The notes beneath the pieces were generated by a model. That model was given only the letters and a program-made list of their open reading frames with translations, searched no databases and was not told where the DNA came from. Position numbers and translations under genes: made by a program. 64,000 nucleotides of DNA from Pseudomonas californiensis (GTDB lineage: Bacteria; Pseudomonadota; Gammaproteobacteria; Pseudomonadales; Pseudomonadaceae), in the NCBI RefSeq assembly GCF_021147775.1, contig NZ_JAGTPK010000008.1:1-64000 (forward strand), given 5' to 3'. Shown in pieces: positions 53,601-61,829 of the stretch; the stretch's first letter is position 1; every line of letters begins with the position of its first letter.

Positions 53601-54107
53601 CTGGGGCTGTCCATGGTGCATGGTGTCGTTGCGCAGATGGGCGGCTACATACAGATCGAAAGTGCCGTCGGGATCGGAACCCAGGTGCATCTGTTTCTAC
53701 CCGCCAGCGAAGCCATCCCTGACGACGAGGCACCAGCGCCGGACAACGCCGTCGCCGAGCCTCGTATTGCATCCATTCTGGTCGTCGACGATGAAGACCT
53801 GGTTCGCATGACGATCATGGACATGCTCGAAGACGAAGGCTATGTGCTGACCCAGGCTCGATCCGGCGAACACGCGCTTGAACTGATCCGCAGCGGCTTG
53901 CAACCGGATCTGTTGCTGACCGACTTCAAGATGCCCGGGATCGACGGCTCGCAACTGGCCACCGAGGCCGTGACCCTGGTCGCAAACCTGGCGGTACTGG
54001 TCATAACCGGTTTCGCCGCGCTGGAAGTGGACTGGCCGTCTCTGGCCAAGCCTTTCACCCATGCAGATCTGATCGGCAGCGTTCGCGAGCAACTGCAGCA
54101 GGCCTGA
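50646..54107 (+). CDS. Hybrid sensor histidine kinase with two kinase cores
   Basis: The ATG at 50646 (MPGTYPTSTEPYPPVKPLVD) gives 1,153 residues; a GTG at 50607 is also in frame. The order is PAS-like (about 40-180), GAF-like (about 190-350), HisKA (SHEFRTPLT near 370), HATPase, receiver (phospho-Asp in LILSDVMMPGLDG near 688), a second HisKA-type box (GGVAHDFNNLLTP near 802), HATPase, and a second receiver (LLLTDFKMPGIDG near 1091). No transmembrane helix is seen, so it is probably cytosolic. It lies divergent from hmp. The signal is unknown. Confidence 0.9.
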   Translation: MPGTYPTSTEPYPPVKPLVDPSASSAFLVGEGEMARLIRSRDWSSTALGPIESWPQSLKTTVSLCLASNFPINIIWGPEHVQIYNDGYLVLCGASHPQALGEPYTTTWASAWPAIGEPFEQALTGKTSFLENQRMFLSRNGYLEETFFTFSTSPIRDESGGIGGLFHPVTETTATMLSERRTRTLRDVHIELADVKSMSGIAARALQCLQRAAFDIPYLAFYELVPHDMSYACVAQAGIGSLHTLPSSVDVDTPVPFSLREALKSTEPTAISGLAPLFDGTTCGPYEDAPDQAFLLPVRVPGIEHPVAMVLAGVSARLPVDNAYRVFFALLTATLAAGYANARTYEEERQKIEALAALDKAKIDFFSNVSHEFRTPLTLMLGPLEDALLQAQDLPAAQQESLTVAHRNALRLLKLVNSLLDFARLESGRTHASFQATDINVLTAELASNFRSACERAGLDLDIQVTPGLQPVFVDREMWEKIVLNLLSNAFKFTLKGGIRVAITQDADAAVLTVSDTGTGIADDQQALVFQRFHRIENQQGRTFEGTGIGLSLVDELVRLHGGTISLESKHGTGTTFTVSIPTGSSHLPADRIGAEHTLLSTGVRTQAYVEEALRWLPDNDEHHQHAMVAPHDIKGGPAPRILLADDNADMRDYIARILTDGGYEVLTVDNGSSALEAARKTRPDLILSDVMMPGLDGFALLEAVRKDPELGNPVFMLLSARAGEEARVEGLTAGADDYLVKPFNARELRARIDGAVSLARQRQAAQSRERDLLEKANREREALVVQFHQMQKMETIGQLTGGVAHDFNNLLTPIFASLEMLKRRLDGDDRATRMANAGLQCAERAKVLVSRLLAFARKQTLDPRPTHLRQLIVSMQDLLKRSLESNIELVLELDHVRRLSMVDANQVELALLNLCLNARDAMPSGGVLRVRLSNSCAENVPDISATTSGYLKVSVIDNGIGMDDETRTRAIEPFFSTKGTKGTGLGLSMVHGVVAQMGGYIQIESAVGIGTQVHLFLPASEAIPDDEAPAPDNAVAEPRIASILVVDDEDLVRMTIMDMLEDEGYVLTQARSGEHALELIRSGLQPDLLLTDFKMPGIDGSQLATEAVTLVANLAVLVITGFAALEVDWPSLAKPFTHADLIGSVREQLQQA

Positions 54108-54124
54108 TGGATCGCGGGCTTGTC

Positions 54125-54694
54125 TCAGTAAAGGAAGCCCGCCCATGCCGAAACCAGCAACAATAACGCCATCCCCCTGTTAAACCATCGCATGGCGCGT
54201 TCGGAGTCGAGCAGTCGCGCTGAACCCGCACCCAGCAATGCCCAGCACGCCAGGCACGGCAGCGAGACCAGAAAAAATACCAACGCCAGCACCGCCACCG
54301 CGCCCTGACTGAAGACGCTGACCACCGCCAGCGCCATCATCCAGGTTTTGGGGTTCACCACCTGAAGACTGGCGGCACCGAAGAAACCCAGGCGCGGACG
54401 GGATTTATCGGAGTTGATCACCGCAGTCGCGCTGTTGAAGATCTTCCAGGCAAGCCACGTCAACCAGGCCAGGCCGACAAACGACATGATCGGCTGTGCG
54501 GCGGGCACCTCGATCAGCGAACGGCCGACGCCGGTGCCCACCAGCAGCACCAGTGCCGCAGCGCCCATGCAGGCACCGAGGATGATCGGCAGGCTGGCCC
54601 ATATCCCGTAGCGAGCGCTGTTGCTGAGCACCAGAATATTGGTAGGCCCTGGGGTGATCGAGGCAACGAACGCGAATAATACGAAGGACAGCAT
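54125..54694 (-). CDS. LysE/RhtB-family amino acid exporter
   Basis: The 189-residue inner-membrane protein has about six hydrophobic helices and the LysE signature SITPGPTNILVLSNS near the N-terminus. Members export amino acids or analogues. It lies convergent to the hybrid kinase, and 50 bp downstream of an AraC-family regulator on the same strand, which may control it. Confidence 0.9.
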   Translation of the reverse strand: MLSFVLFAFVASITPGPTNILVLSNSARYGIWASLPIILGACMGAAALVLLVGTGVGRSLIEVPAAQPIMSFVGLAWLTWLAWKIFNSATAVINSDKSRPRLGFFGAASLQVVNPKTWMMALAVVSVFSQGAVAVLALVFFLVSLPCLACWALLGAGSARLLDSERAMRWFNRGMALLLLVSAWAGFLY

Positions 54695-54744
54695 GACAAC
54701 GGCTCCCGAAGCGGTAAGCAGTCATGCTCGCGCAACGCAGCGCT

Positions 54745-55581
54745 TCAGTCTGGACGGTCTGTGCACTGCTTGCGGTAGCTGGAAGGTGTCAGGCCGTAGG
54801 CACGCAGAAACCAGCGACCCAAGTGACTCTGATCGGCGAACCCCAGCTCACCGGCGACTTGCGCGGGCGCAACACCTCGCGCCAATAGCCTGCGGGCCAT
54901 GGACAGACGCAACTGCACCAGATAGGCATGCGGTGGCAGCCCAAACGCTGCCTTGAAGGCGCGCGTCAGCCGAAAGCGGTCCACTGCGCACACCAGCGCC
55001 AACTCATCCAGCCCCAGATCACGCTGATAATGGGCATGCAAATAGTCGCGGGCGCGCAGTGCCACTCCCGGCATTCGAGGGTCATGGTCGTGTGCGAGGC
55101 GCCAGTGCACGTGCCGCGTCAATCGTTCCAGCAACCCGTCCAGAGCGCTTTGCCTGACAATTCGCGGCGCTTGACCGTGCAGTGCAGCGAATGCCGACAT
55201 CGTAGCGCTGGCGAGGCCCGGATCACTGATCAGGGTGCTGGCAAAACCGGGCTGATAACCTTCAGGTGCCTGCTCAAACAACGAGGTCAATTCACGGGCG
55301 ATCCAGTGCGGGTCCAGATACAGCATCCGGTAGGTGAAACCGTCTGCACTTGGCGCATCGCCGTCGTGAATTTCGCCCGGCTCCAGCATGAACACCTGGC
55401 CCGAGGTGCCTACGTGACGCTGACGGCGGCAATGAAACTGCTGAACGCCCTGCTCCGTCACGCCTACCAGATAGCTGTCATGCCAATGCGGATCGTAGGC
55501 ATGCCCCTCAAAGTGAGCGCGCAGCGTCTCGATACCGGTATCACGGTCCTGAGCAAGATCGATCCAGTTGTTCTGCGTCAT
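54745..55581 (-). CDS. AraC-family transcription regulator
   Basis: The ATG at 55581 (MTQNNWIDLAQDRDTGIETL) gives 278 residues; the frame extends upstream to 55719 and no start has a good ribosome binding site. The N-terminal part is a cupin-like sensing domain (HWHDSYLVGVTEQGVQQFHC, with VFMLEPGEIHDGD). The C-terminal helix-turn-helix pair (LDELALVCAVDRFRLTRAFK and AGELGFADQSHLGRWFLRA) binds DNA. The adjacent LysE exporter suggests it regulates that gene. Confidence 0.88.
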   Translation of the reverse strand: MTQNNWIDLAQDRDTGIETLRAHFEGHAYDPHWHDSYLVGVTEQGVQQFHCRRQRHVGTSGQVFMLEPGEIHDGDAPSADGFTYRMLYLDPHWIARELTSLFEQAPEGYQPGFASTLISDPGLASATMSAFAALHGQAPRIVRQSALDGLLERLTRHVHWRLAHDHDPRMPGVALRARDYLHAHYQRDLGLDELALVCAVDRFRLTRAFKAAFGLPPHAYLVQLRLSMARRLLARGVAPAQVAGELGFADQSHLGRWFLRAYGLTPSSYRKQCTDRPD

Positions 55582-55867
55582 GGTCAACCGAGGAGGTTCT
55601 GGAAATGGCCCGCTGTTATCGCGCAGGCAAGGTGCACAGTCTAGAAGGTTTGTGCTGCGCATGAGTTCACGTCGGTCTGCAAAAGCCTGCGTGCTTTTTT
55701 TGTAAAAATTGCCATGCATTGCTTTGGAGCTGTCGATTGCCTATATTCCCGGTCGGCGTATTCCACGCCACCACCCGCGGAAAGGGCTGCGCCCAGGATC
55801 AGATTCATCTTCAAGTCACTACGACTCCCCAACCTTCAAGCGGACAAGGTTTGTGCAAGGAGATCGT

Positions 55868-57106
55868 ATGTCCAGCCATTCGTCACTGCCCCATGACGGC
55901 CGTATCAACCTTGAGCAGCAGCGCAAGCGTGCCAGGGAACTTCTGCAGCGCATGAAGAGCGGCGCCGCACCTGATCAACTCGCACAGCTCGTCAGCTCAG
56001 GCTCGACGCCAACGTTATCCGACGCCCAATGGTTGATCGCCAGACAGCTGGGTTTCAGCAGTTGGCCCAAACTGAAGGCCCACGTCGATGCGGTCGACTT
56101 CGCTGCACGCCATCCGGACTTCGCCGCAAGCGATGAAGCCAGAACCGAGCATTGGCGATGCGGCAACGATATTGCTCATAGCCTGAGCGTGGCTGGCTTC
56201 AAGGGCTCATTTCATATGTTGGCTGACCCACTGTGCATGGGCCCGGTCCAGAACGTACCGTTTTCGCAATATAATCCATTGCGCAGCCAATTCATCAGCC
56301 AGGCATTCGGCATAGACAGGGACGATGCGGCACGGCGATTTGACGATGAATACGCTCAGCTGAAAGGCCTGAGCAGGGCCGAGCACTCGGTGCTGTGGTG
56401 TGAAGCCGATGCCTATGATCAGCTGTTTCTGGTCCGTGCGCTGGCAGGCCTTGAGCAGTTGCCGCGCCGACTGGAACTCATCGAAGTCGACCGGATACCG
56501 GGCGTTCAGCGATTCATCGGGATTGGTCAACTGGCGCCAGACGTCCTCGCGTGGTTATGGCCGCAGCGCAAGCCAGTCACACAAACCATGCTGACCTGCG
56601 CCCGAGAGGCATGGCTGGCCTATTGCGATCCCTCCCCTGTAAAACTCGCCGCGCTGGCCCGCAACCCGAAACTGCCATTGGTGCTTCTGGCCCCGGCGTT
56701 GTCGCGCCAGCTTCAGGAGCTGCCTGGCGTCACCGACGGTTTGTCCCTCACCGAGCGCCTGACCTTGCACTACCTCAGCGAGGCGGGCCCGATGACCTTT
56801 GGCAGGGTGTTCGCAGAACTGATGGGCCGGCGCGAACCGTTGCCCTTTCTCGGTGACATGATGTTCCACGCGTTGTTGCGCCCGTTGATCGACACTCCGG
56901 CGCCGTTGCTGAGCGAAACGGACACCCACCTGAAGTGGCCTGGCAGAACGCTGACATTGACGGCATTGGGCGAACACGTGGTAAACGGTCAGGCTTACTG
57001 GCCAGACCACGCCCATCATGAACGCTGGACCGGCGGCGTGTGTATCCGGCCTGGGCAGCCTCACTGGATGATCGACGCTGACCTGTCCCCGGTGTGGCGA
57101 GACTGA
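55868..57106 (+). CDS. DUF1835-domain protein, 412 aa
   Basis: The ATG at 55868 (MSSHSSLPHDGRINLEQQRK) follows AAGGAG; longer in-frame starts lack one. The N-terminal 90 residues form a short helical module (SDAQWLIARQLGFSSWPKLK) often seen in ankyrin-type proteins. The rest matches the DUF1835 layout (FHMLADPLCMGPV near the start; ERLTLHYLSEAGPMTFGRVF later). Function is unknown; it is soluble. Confidence 0.75.
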   Translation: MSSHSSLPHDGRINLEQQRKRARELLQRMKSGAAPDQLAQLVSSGSTPTLSDAQWLIARQLGFSSWPKLKAHVDAVDFAARHPDFAASDEARTEHWRCGNDIAHSLSVAGFKGSFHMLADPLCMGPVQNVPFSQYNPLRSQFISQAFGIDRDDAARRFDDEYAQLKGLSRAEHSVLWCEADAYDQLFLVRALAGLEQLPRRLELIEVDRIPGVQRFIGIGQLAPDVLAWLWPQRKPVTQTMLTCAREAWLAYCDPSPVKLAALARNPKLPLVLLAPALSRQLQELPGVTDGLSLTERLTLHYLSEAGPMTFGRVFAELMGRREPLPFLGDMMFHALLRPLIDTPAPLLSETDTHLKWPGRTLTLTALGEHVVNGQAYWPDHAHHERWTGGVCIRPGQPHWMIDADLSPVWRD

Positions 57107-57815
57107 GCCTTCTCGACGCGTTCGAGGAGGCATGACTTGAAGTCGGATCTGCATGATCGGCAGATTCGACTACTACCACTCGTCGGAAACAACCTTAAAA
57201 CACAAGTTGTCGTACCTCTTGCATTTAATATAACCAACAAAATCATAAGGTTAAGTGAAAAGTGCATTTCGTCGAAAAGCTTGTCACCGTTCACCACGGT
57301 GATAACATCTCGCCCGCTTCAAAAGGAGTTCAATCAACTAGGGACGGAATCTTTCCGTTGGAAGCTTCAGCTCTTCCAGACACATTAGACAGCGCTCGGT
57401 AGATGCCTGTCTGAATGCGATAAAGCCGCTTTAAACCCACAATAAAAACAGTCAGTCAGGTTATACAATCATGCGCCCAGTCCCGATGTAATCACGTATT
57501 GCTTTCGCCAAACAGGTTGTGTTCGTCTGACCGTTCAGAGAACAGCACCTTAAGACATCTTGCGTTGAGCCCCCCTGAACGGAACGTTGAAAACGACTCC
57601 GCTGACGGCTGCTGTTTGGCTTTTGTATAACGTAGCGGGTATCAGCAAACGCCGTTGCCGTGCGTCGTAGAGTCCTGAATGGGTCAATGGTCTGCAACGC
57701 CCGGTATGCAAGGCATGAGTCTTTACCGACCCGGCTCTTGTGGGGTCAACACTTATAACAATAGCGCCGACGCCAGTCAGGCAAAAAGGCGCGCAAAAAC
57801 AACAGGGATGTAAAC
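57107..57815. other. Gene-free interval (about 0.7 kb)
   Basis: No convincing gene. A 78-codon minus-strand frame at 57461-57697 lacks a ribosome binding site and may be a decayed or spurious frame. The sequence from 57137 to 57480 is AT-rich relative to its neighbours. Confidence 0.55.
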
Positions 57816-58895
57816 ATGTCAGATGCTGTTAAGCACACCACTGCCAACGCTGTCTCTTCAAGCCTGCCGGAAGTTAGAACTTTCCAGTTCGACAAACAGC
57901 AAGCGACACTGCTTCATACTCATGCCAACCGCATGGCAACACAGGGTGGCCCGCAAGCTGCCGGTGCCAAGTCGCTGGCATCAGTGGCCGCGACGGAGTT
58001 GAAGTTTTCGTTGTCCCGCACCCAATGCGAACTGCTTGAGGCGTATTCGGATGGTCTGGTCTCATTATTGATATTCGAAGGCATGCTGCCGATCAGTTCG
58101 GCCTGCCCGCCTGAAGAATTACCAGAACTGACCCATCTGAAAAACCGCCATGACGTGTTGAGCATGGCAGCGCGCAACCAGATTCTATTAAAGCTTGTGG
58201 ACAATAGCGCGTTTGCCTACGACATGGACAACGAAGGTCAGCTGGTTCGACTGGTCGCCAACTTCAAGGGCGGCGGTGCAACACCGATAAACGCAGAACC
58301 CGCTGTGAAAGAGCTGAGCTCGCATTCCGGACTGGCTCTAGGCCCGCACACCGAAGCTCCGTACTGGTGTGCAGTAGACGCACAAAACGGACACTCTCCA
58401 TCACCGTCCTCCTTGATCCTGTCCGCGTTGTGGAACCCCGGAAACGAGCCCACGACGGTCATTCCATTGCCCCCAGTACTGGAAACCATCGGTTTTACGA
58501 ATTGCCTGGCGCTTACCACCGGTAGTTTCCAGTTCACCCGCAGTGACTCGTTCGTCAGTGGCAAAGGCGAAGATGGTCGCAACGTTTCCATTCTGGAGTT
58601 CAACGATAACGTCGGCTTCGCCGCCCGATTCAACGCTTACCGGTTTTCAGTCAACGAGCACGCCTCGGCATTCGTGAAAACCGCGTACGCAGCGTTTTGC
58701 GAGGGTGTCGGCAAGGCCAAAGCCCATCAATACGTGTTGAATCAGGAGTCCGCCATCATCATCAACAACGTCCGGGCTCTGCACTGTCGCGACGTGATCA
58801 AAGACAACCGGCGCGTGCTGGTGCGAATCTTTGGTCTGTCAAAATTCTCATCCCCTCTGGTGATTTCCGAAGATCCGCTGTTGCTGCGCGGTTGA
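57816..58895 (+). CDS. Fe(II)/2-oxoglutarate-dependent oxygenase, VioC/AsnO-like
   Basis: The 359-residue protein has an iron-binding facial triad of the HxE...H type: His178 and Glu180 in LALGPHTEAPYW, and His323 in NNVRALHCRDVI, with downstream Arg in RVLVRIFG for 2-oxoglutarate. The HxE form is typical of clavaminate-synthase-like amino acid hydroxylases (VioC, AsnO), so hydroxylation or desaturation of an amino acid or related compound is likely. The substrate is not known. It is followed on the same strand by a permease and a hydrolase. Confidence 0.75.
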   Translation: MSDAVKHTTANAVSSSLPEVRTFQFDKQQATLLHTHANRMATQGGPQAAGAKSLASVAATELKFSLSRTQCELLEAYSDGLVSLLIFEGMLPISSACPPEELPELTHLKNRHDVLSMAARNQILLKLVDNSAFAYDMDNEGQLVRLVANFKGGGATPINAEPAVKELSSHSGLALGPHTEAPYWCAVDAQNGHSPSPSSLILSALWNPGNEPTTVIPLPPVLETIGFTNCLALTTGSFQFTRSDSFVSGKGEDGRNVSILEFNDNVGFAARFNAYRFSVNEHASAFVKTAYAAFCEGVGKAKAHQYVLNQESAIIINNVRALHCRDVIKDNRRVLVRIFGLSKFSSPLVISEDPLLLRG

Positions 58896-58928
58896 CGCCC
58901 GTCGCGCTTTTTGTGACGAAGATCCCGA

Positions 58929-58949
58929 CACCCGCGCGCGGGGCTTTTT
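58929..58949 (+). terminator. Possible weak terminator after the oxygenase gene
   Basis: A short GC-rich self-complementary run (CACCCGCGCGCGGGG) is followed by TTTTT. The stem is only about 4-5 bp, so full termination before the permease gene is doubtful. Confidence 0.35.
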
Positions 58950-58997
58950 AAACGCCAGCCATGCAAGTGGCCAGCACCCGTCTTTTGAGAGAAAAAC

Positions 58998-59792
58998 ATG
59001 ATGTCCTGGGATTTGATTGGCATGTTGGCGCTGGTTGCTTTTTGCGCCGGTTTTTTTGATGCCATTGCTGGCGGCGGTGGGCTGATTACCTTGCCGGCGC
59101 TGTTTCTGGCGGGTGTCGACCCTATCAGCGCCATTGCGACGAACAAGTTTCAGGCCGCATCAGCCACGATATCGGCGACCGCAACCTTCGCCCGCAAGGG
59201 GCTGATCGAATGGCGAGAAGGTCGCTTTCTGGTGCTGTGTGGATTTCTGGGTGGCGCCAGCGGTGCGTTGCTGGTCAGTTCTGTTGACAAGCGCTATCTG
59301 GAAGTCTGCGTACCTCTGATGTTGATTCTGGTAGCTGTCTATTTTGCGCTGTCGCCAAAACTGGGTAACGAAGACCGACGAAAGCGCATCGGCATTCTGG
59401 CCTTCTCTTTCACCGTGGCGCCGCTTCTTGGCTTTTACGACGGTATCTTCGGCCCCGGTGTCGGTTCGTTTTTCATCGTCGGACTTGTCCTGCTGTGCGG
59501 TCTGGGCATGATGCGCGCCATGAGTTTTACCAAACTGGCCAATGCTGCCTGCAACCTGGGTTCGCTGTCGGTTTTCATTACCAAAGGGGTGATTATCTGG
59601 CCGATTGCAATCGCCATGGCGTTGGCAGCTTTCGCAGGTGCTCAGCTCGGTGCACGGGCGGCGGTAAGGGTAGGTCCACGCCTGATCAAGCCGATGTTGA
59701 TCGTGGTCTGCTGCGCGCTGGCCATCAAACTCCTGAGCGTCGACACCAATCCACTTCGGATGGCATTCATGCATACGCTTGCCTCGTTATGA
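58998..59792 (+). CDS. TSUP-family permease (TauE/SafE type)
   Basis: The 264-residue protein has eight or so hydrophobic helices and the TSUP features GFFDAIAGGGGLITLPALFL near residue 20 and a second half with GFYDGIFGPGVGSFFIV. TSUP members carry sulfite, sulfonates or small organic acids across the inner membrane; the substrate here is unknown. GAGAG lies before the ATG; a second in-frame ATG follows directly. The stop overlaps the next start (ATGATGA). Confidence 0.9.
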   Translation: MMSWDLIGMLALVAFCAGFFDAIAGGGGLITLPALFLAGVDPISAIATNKFQAASATISATATFARKGLIEWREGRFLVLCGFLGGASGALLVSSVDKRYLEVCVPLMLILVAVYFALSPKLGNEDRRKRIGILAFSFTVAPLLGFYDGIFGPGVGSFFIVGLVLLCGLGMMRAMSFTKLANAACNLGSLSVFITKGVIIWPIAIAMALAAFAGAQLGARAAVRVGPRLIKPMLIVVCCALAIKLLSVDTNPLRMAFMHTLASL

Positions 59793-60661
59793 TGAACCGT
59801 TCAGCAATGGTCCAGACCTCTGCGATCACGTCGCGGCTACAGTTCAACGAGCCAGCGGCGGGCCCGGCGTTTTACTTTTCCGAGCCGTTTGCCGGTTATG
59901 CGCTGGAAGGCCGAGTGTTGTTGAACCGCACGCAGCCGTCCGTCATGCCACACGTGCTGGCCATTCACGGTGCGCGCTCGGACTACAGCAAACTCAACGG
60001 GCTGCTTTACCCCTTGCAGGCGGCAGGTGTGGCCAGCCTGAGTTTCAACCTCTCAGGTCATAACACCACCACAGACATAAGCGCAGAAGACACGTCCCTG
60101 ACGCGTAACCTGGAAGAGTCATTGCGTTTTGCAGGTCATCCGGGGGCTGCGCTCGACACTGTTATCGGCCACAGCCTAGGTGGGGCGCTGGCCTTGAAAG
60201 TGGCCGAAGTGCACCGGGCCACAGTCAGAAAAATCATTCTGTTTTGCCCTGCGGTCTATCCCGAGGCGGCGTACGCTCAGCCGTTCGGGAAGCCTTTCAA
60301 ACGTGTCCTGTCCGTCCCCTATGGTTTTCTCGACTCTTCATCTCTCGCGTTTCTTCGGACATTCGCGGGCAAGGTGATGCTGGTCATCGGTGAGTTCGAC
60401 GGGCTGCGATCCACCGCCTTCGGCGGCATTGCTGGCAAAGCAGCAGGCCTGGTACAGGTCCGCAATGATCAGCAAACGGCACGCGGGGTAAACAGCGCGA
60501 TCCCTTGGGAGGTAATCGACGCAATCGAAAACAGCGTCTCGCCCGATCAACTGGAAAAACTGGTTTTGCCAGGCTGCGACCATGCCATTTCAGCGTGGCT
60601 CGGCGACCACCCGCAGCATGCTCGCGATCTGGCGAAAAAAATTGCGACGTTTTTGACTTGA
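59789..60661 (+). CDS. Alpha/beta hydrolase
   Basis: The 290-residue protein starts at ATG 59789 overlapping the permease stop by 4 bp, so it is probably coupled. It has the GHSLGG nucleophile elbow (VIGHSLGGALALKVAE), a likely acid residue in LVIGEFDGL and a late His (GCDHAISAWLGDHP). No signal peptide. The reaction is unknown; it could act on a product of the oxygenase upstream. Confidence 0.85.
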   Translation: MMNRSAMVQTSAITSRLQFNEPAAGPAFYFSEPFAGYALEGRVLLNRTQPSVMPHVLAIHGARSDYSKLNGLLYPLQAAGVASLSFNLSGHNTTTDISAEDTSLTRNLEESLRFAGHPGAALDTVIGHSLGGALALKVAEVHRATVRKIILFCPAVYPEAAYAQPFGKPFKRVLSVPYGFLDSSSLAFLRTFAGKVMLVIGEFDGLRSTAFGGIAGKAAGLVQVRNDQQTARGVNSAIPWEVIDAIENSVSPDQLEKLVLPGCDHAISAWLGDHPQHARDLAKKIATFLT

Positions 60662-60880
60662 CCAGCGTGGACGCAGATGCTGAAACAAGCCCTGCCTGAT
60701 GCAGGCGGGTCACGAGCGACTTGGAGGCGCAAATTCTCACTATGACGAATTGTGACAAATATAATTGGAATTAAAATTCCATTGACTGTATTAAGTGAAC
60801 GGATTCTGCATCCCGTAACGCTGGTTTTTCGGGGCGCAGGGTCATTCCACTATCGACAGTTAACTAGCCTGAGGCTTTTT

Positions 60881-61600
60881 ATGAATTCGTCCCTGTCCCG
60901 CCGCAAGATTCTGCAAGGCGCCTGTTGCCTTCCCGTTGCTGCCGTCCTGATGGAAATGCCGTCCATTGCCAACGCTGCGACTCCTGCTTCCCCACGCACC
61001 ACCATGACTGCCGATCAGGCGCTGAAAGCGCTGCGCGATGGCAATGATGCGTTCATGAGCGGCAAAGTCCCAAAAAGCGAAAACGACCGTGATCGTCGTC
61101 TCGAAATCGCCAAGGGCCAGACCCCGTTCTGCATTCTGATTTCGTGCTCCGATTCCCGCGTTCCGCCAGAGCTGCTGTTCGGCCGCGGCCTCGGTGAGTT
61201 GTTTATCGTGCGTAACGCGGGCAACACAGTGGATACCACGGCGCTGGGCTCGATCGAATATGGCGTCAGCCAGTTGGGCGTCCCTTTGGTTGTGGTGATG
61301 GGTCACGAAAAATGTGGCGCCGTAGCGGCCGCCGTTTCCGTGGTTGAAGACAACACTGTTTTCGCGGGTGCCATTGGCCAGATGATCGAACCTATCGTGC
61401 CTGCGGTACTGTCTGCCAAGTCGAAGAAGAGCAAGAACCTGCTGGAAGACTCGGTCAAGAGCAACGTCCAGCGTACCGTTGCCCGTCTGCGTTCCGCTTC
61501 CGAGCCGGCCCTGATGAACCCGATCAAAGACGGCAAGGTCAAGGTCGTAGGTGCCTACTACAGCCTTGAGAACGGCAAGGTCGAATTCTTCGACGTCTGA
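60881..61600 (+). CDS. Beta-class carbonic anhydrase, Tat-exported
   Basis: The ATG at 60881 (MNSSLSRRKILQGACCLPVA) follows GAGG and gives 239 residues; the extended frame upstream is not needed. The N-terminus carries a twin-arginine motif (SRRKILQG) and a signal region ending in ANA, so export is likely. Zinc ligands Cys89, Asp91, His142 and Cys145 (CSDSRVPPE; GHEKCGAV) are all present. It interconverts CO2 and bicarbonate in the periplasm. Confidence 0.92.
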   Translation: MNSSLSRRKILQGACCLPVAAVLMEMPSIANAATPASPRTTMTADQALKALRDGNDAFMSGKVPKSENDRDRRLEIAKGQTPFCILISCSDSRVPPELLFGRGLGELFIVRNAGNTVDTTALGSIEYGVSQLGVPLVVVMGHEKCGAVAAAVSVVEDNTVFAGAIGQMIEPIVPAVLSAKSKKSKNLLEDSVKSNVQRTVARLRSASEPALMNPIKDGKVKVVGAYYSLENGKVEFFDV

Positions 61601-61829
61601 TCCCGACGCTGCAAACCGTTGCAACGATGGCTGAGTCCATCCAGATTCAAGCGCAGGGATCGCGCTCATCCCCATTCGGCCTGTTCGGGCCTTGATCCCC
61701 CTCCACTCCCCCGCTGGAAAACCCTGACCACGACACGCCGTCTGCACGGTAATATCTGCCTGATCAAACCCGGAGGCGGTCACGAGCAATGGCTTGCGTC
61801 ATGACGCGCCATTCCGACAGGAGAGCTGC

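Noticed and set aside
57461..57697. 78-codon minus-strand frame as a transposase fragment
   Set aside because: Vague resemblance only; no catalytic motif, inverted repeats or target duplication seen.
59160..59774. Minus-strand open frame of 204 codons opposite the TSUP permease
   Set aside because: His/Gln-rich shadow of the permease gene without start signals.
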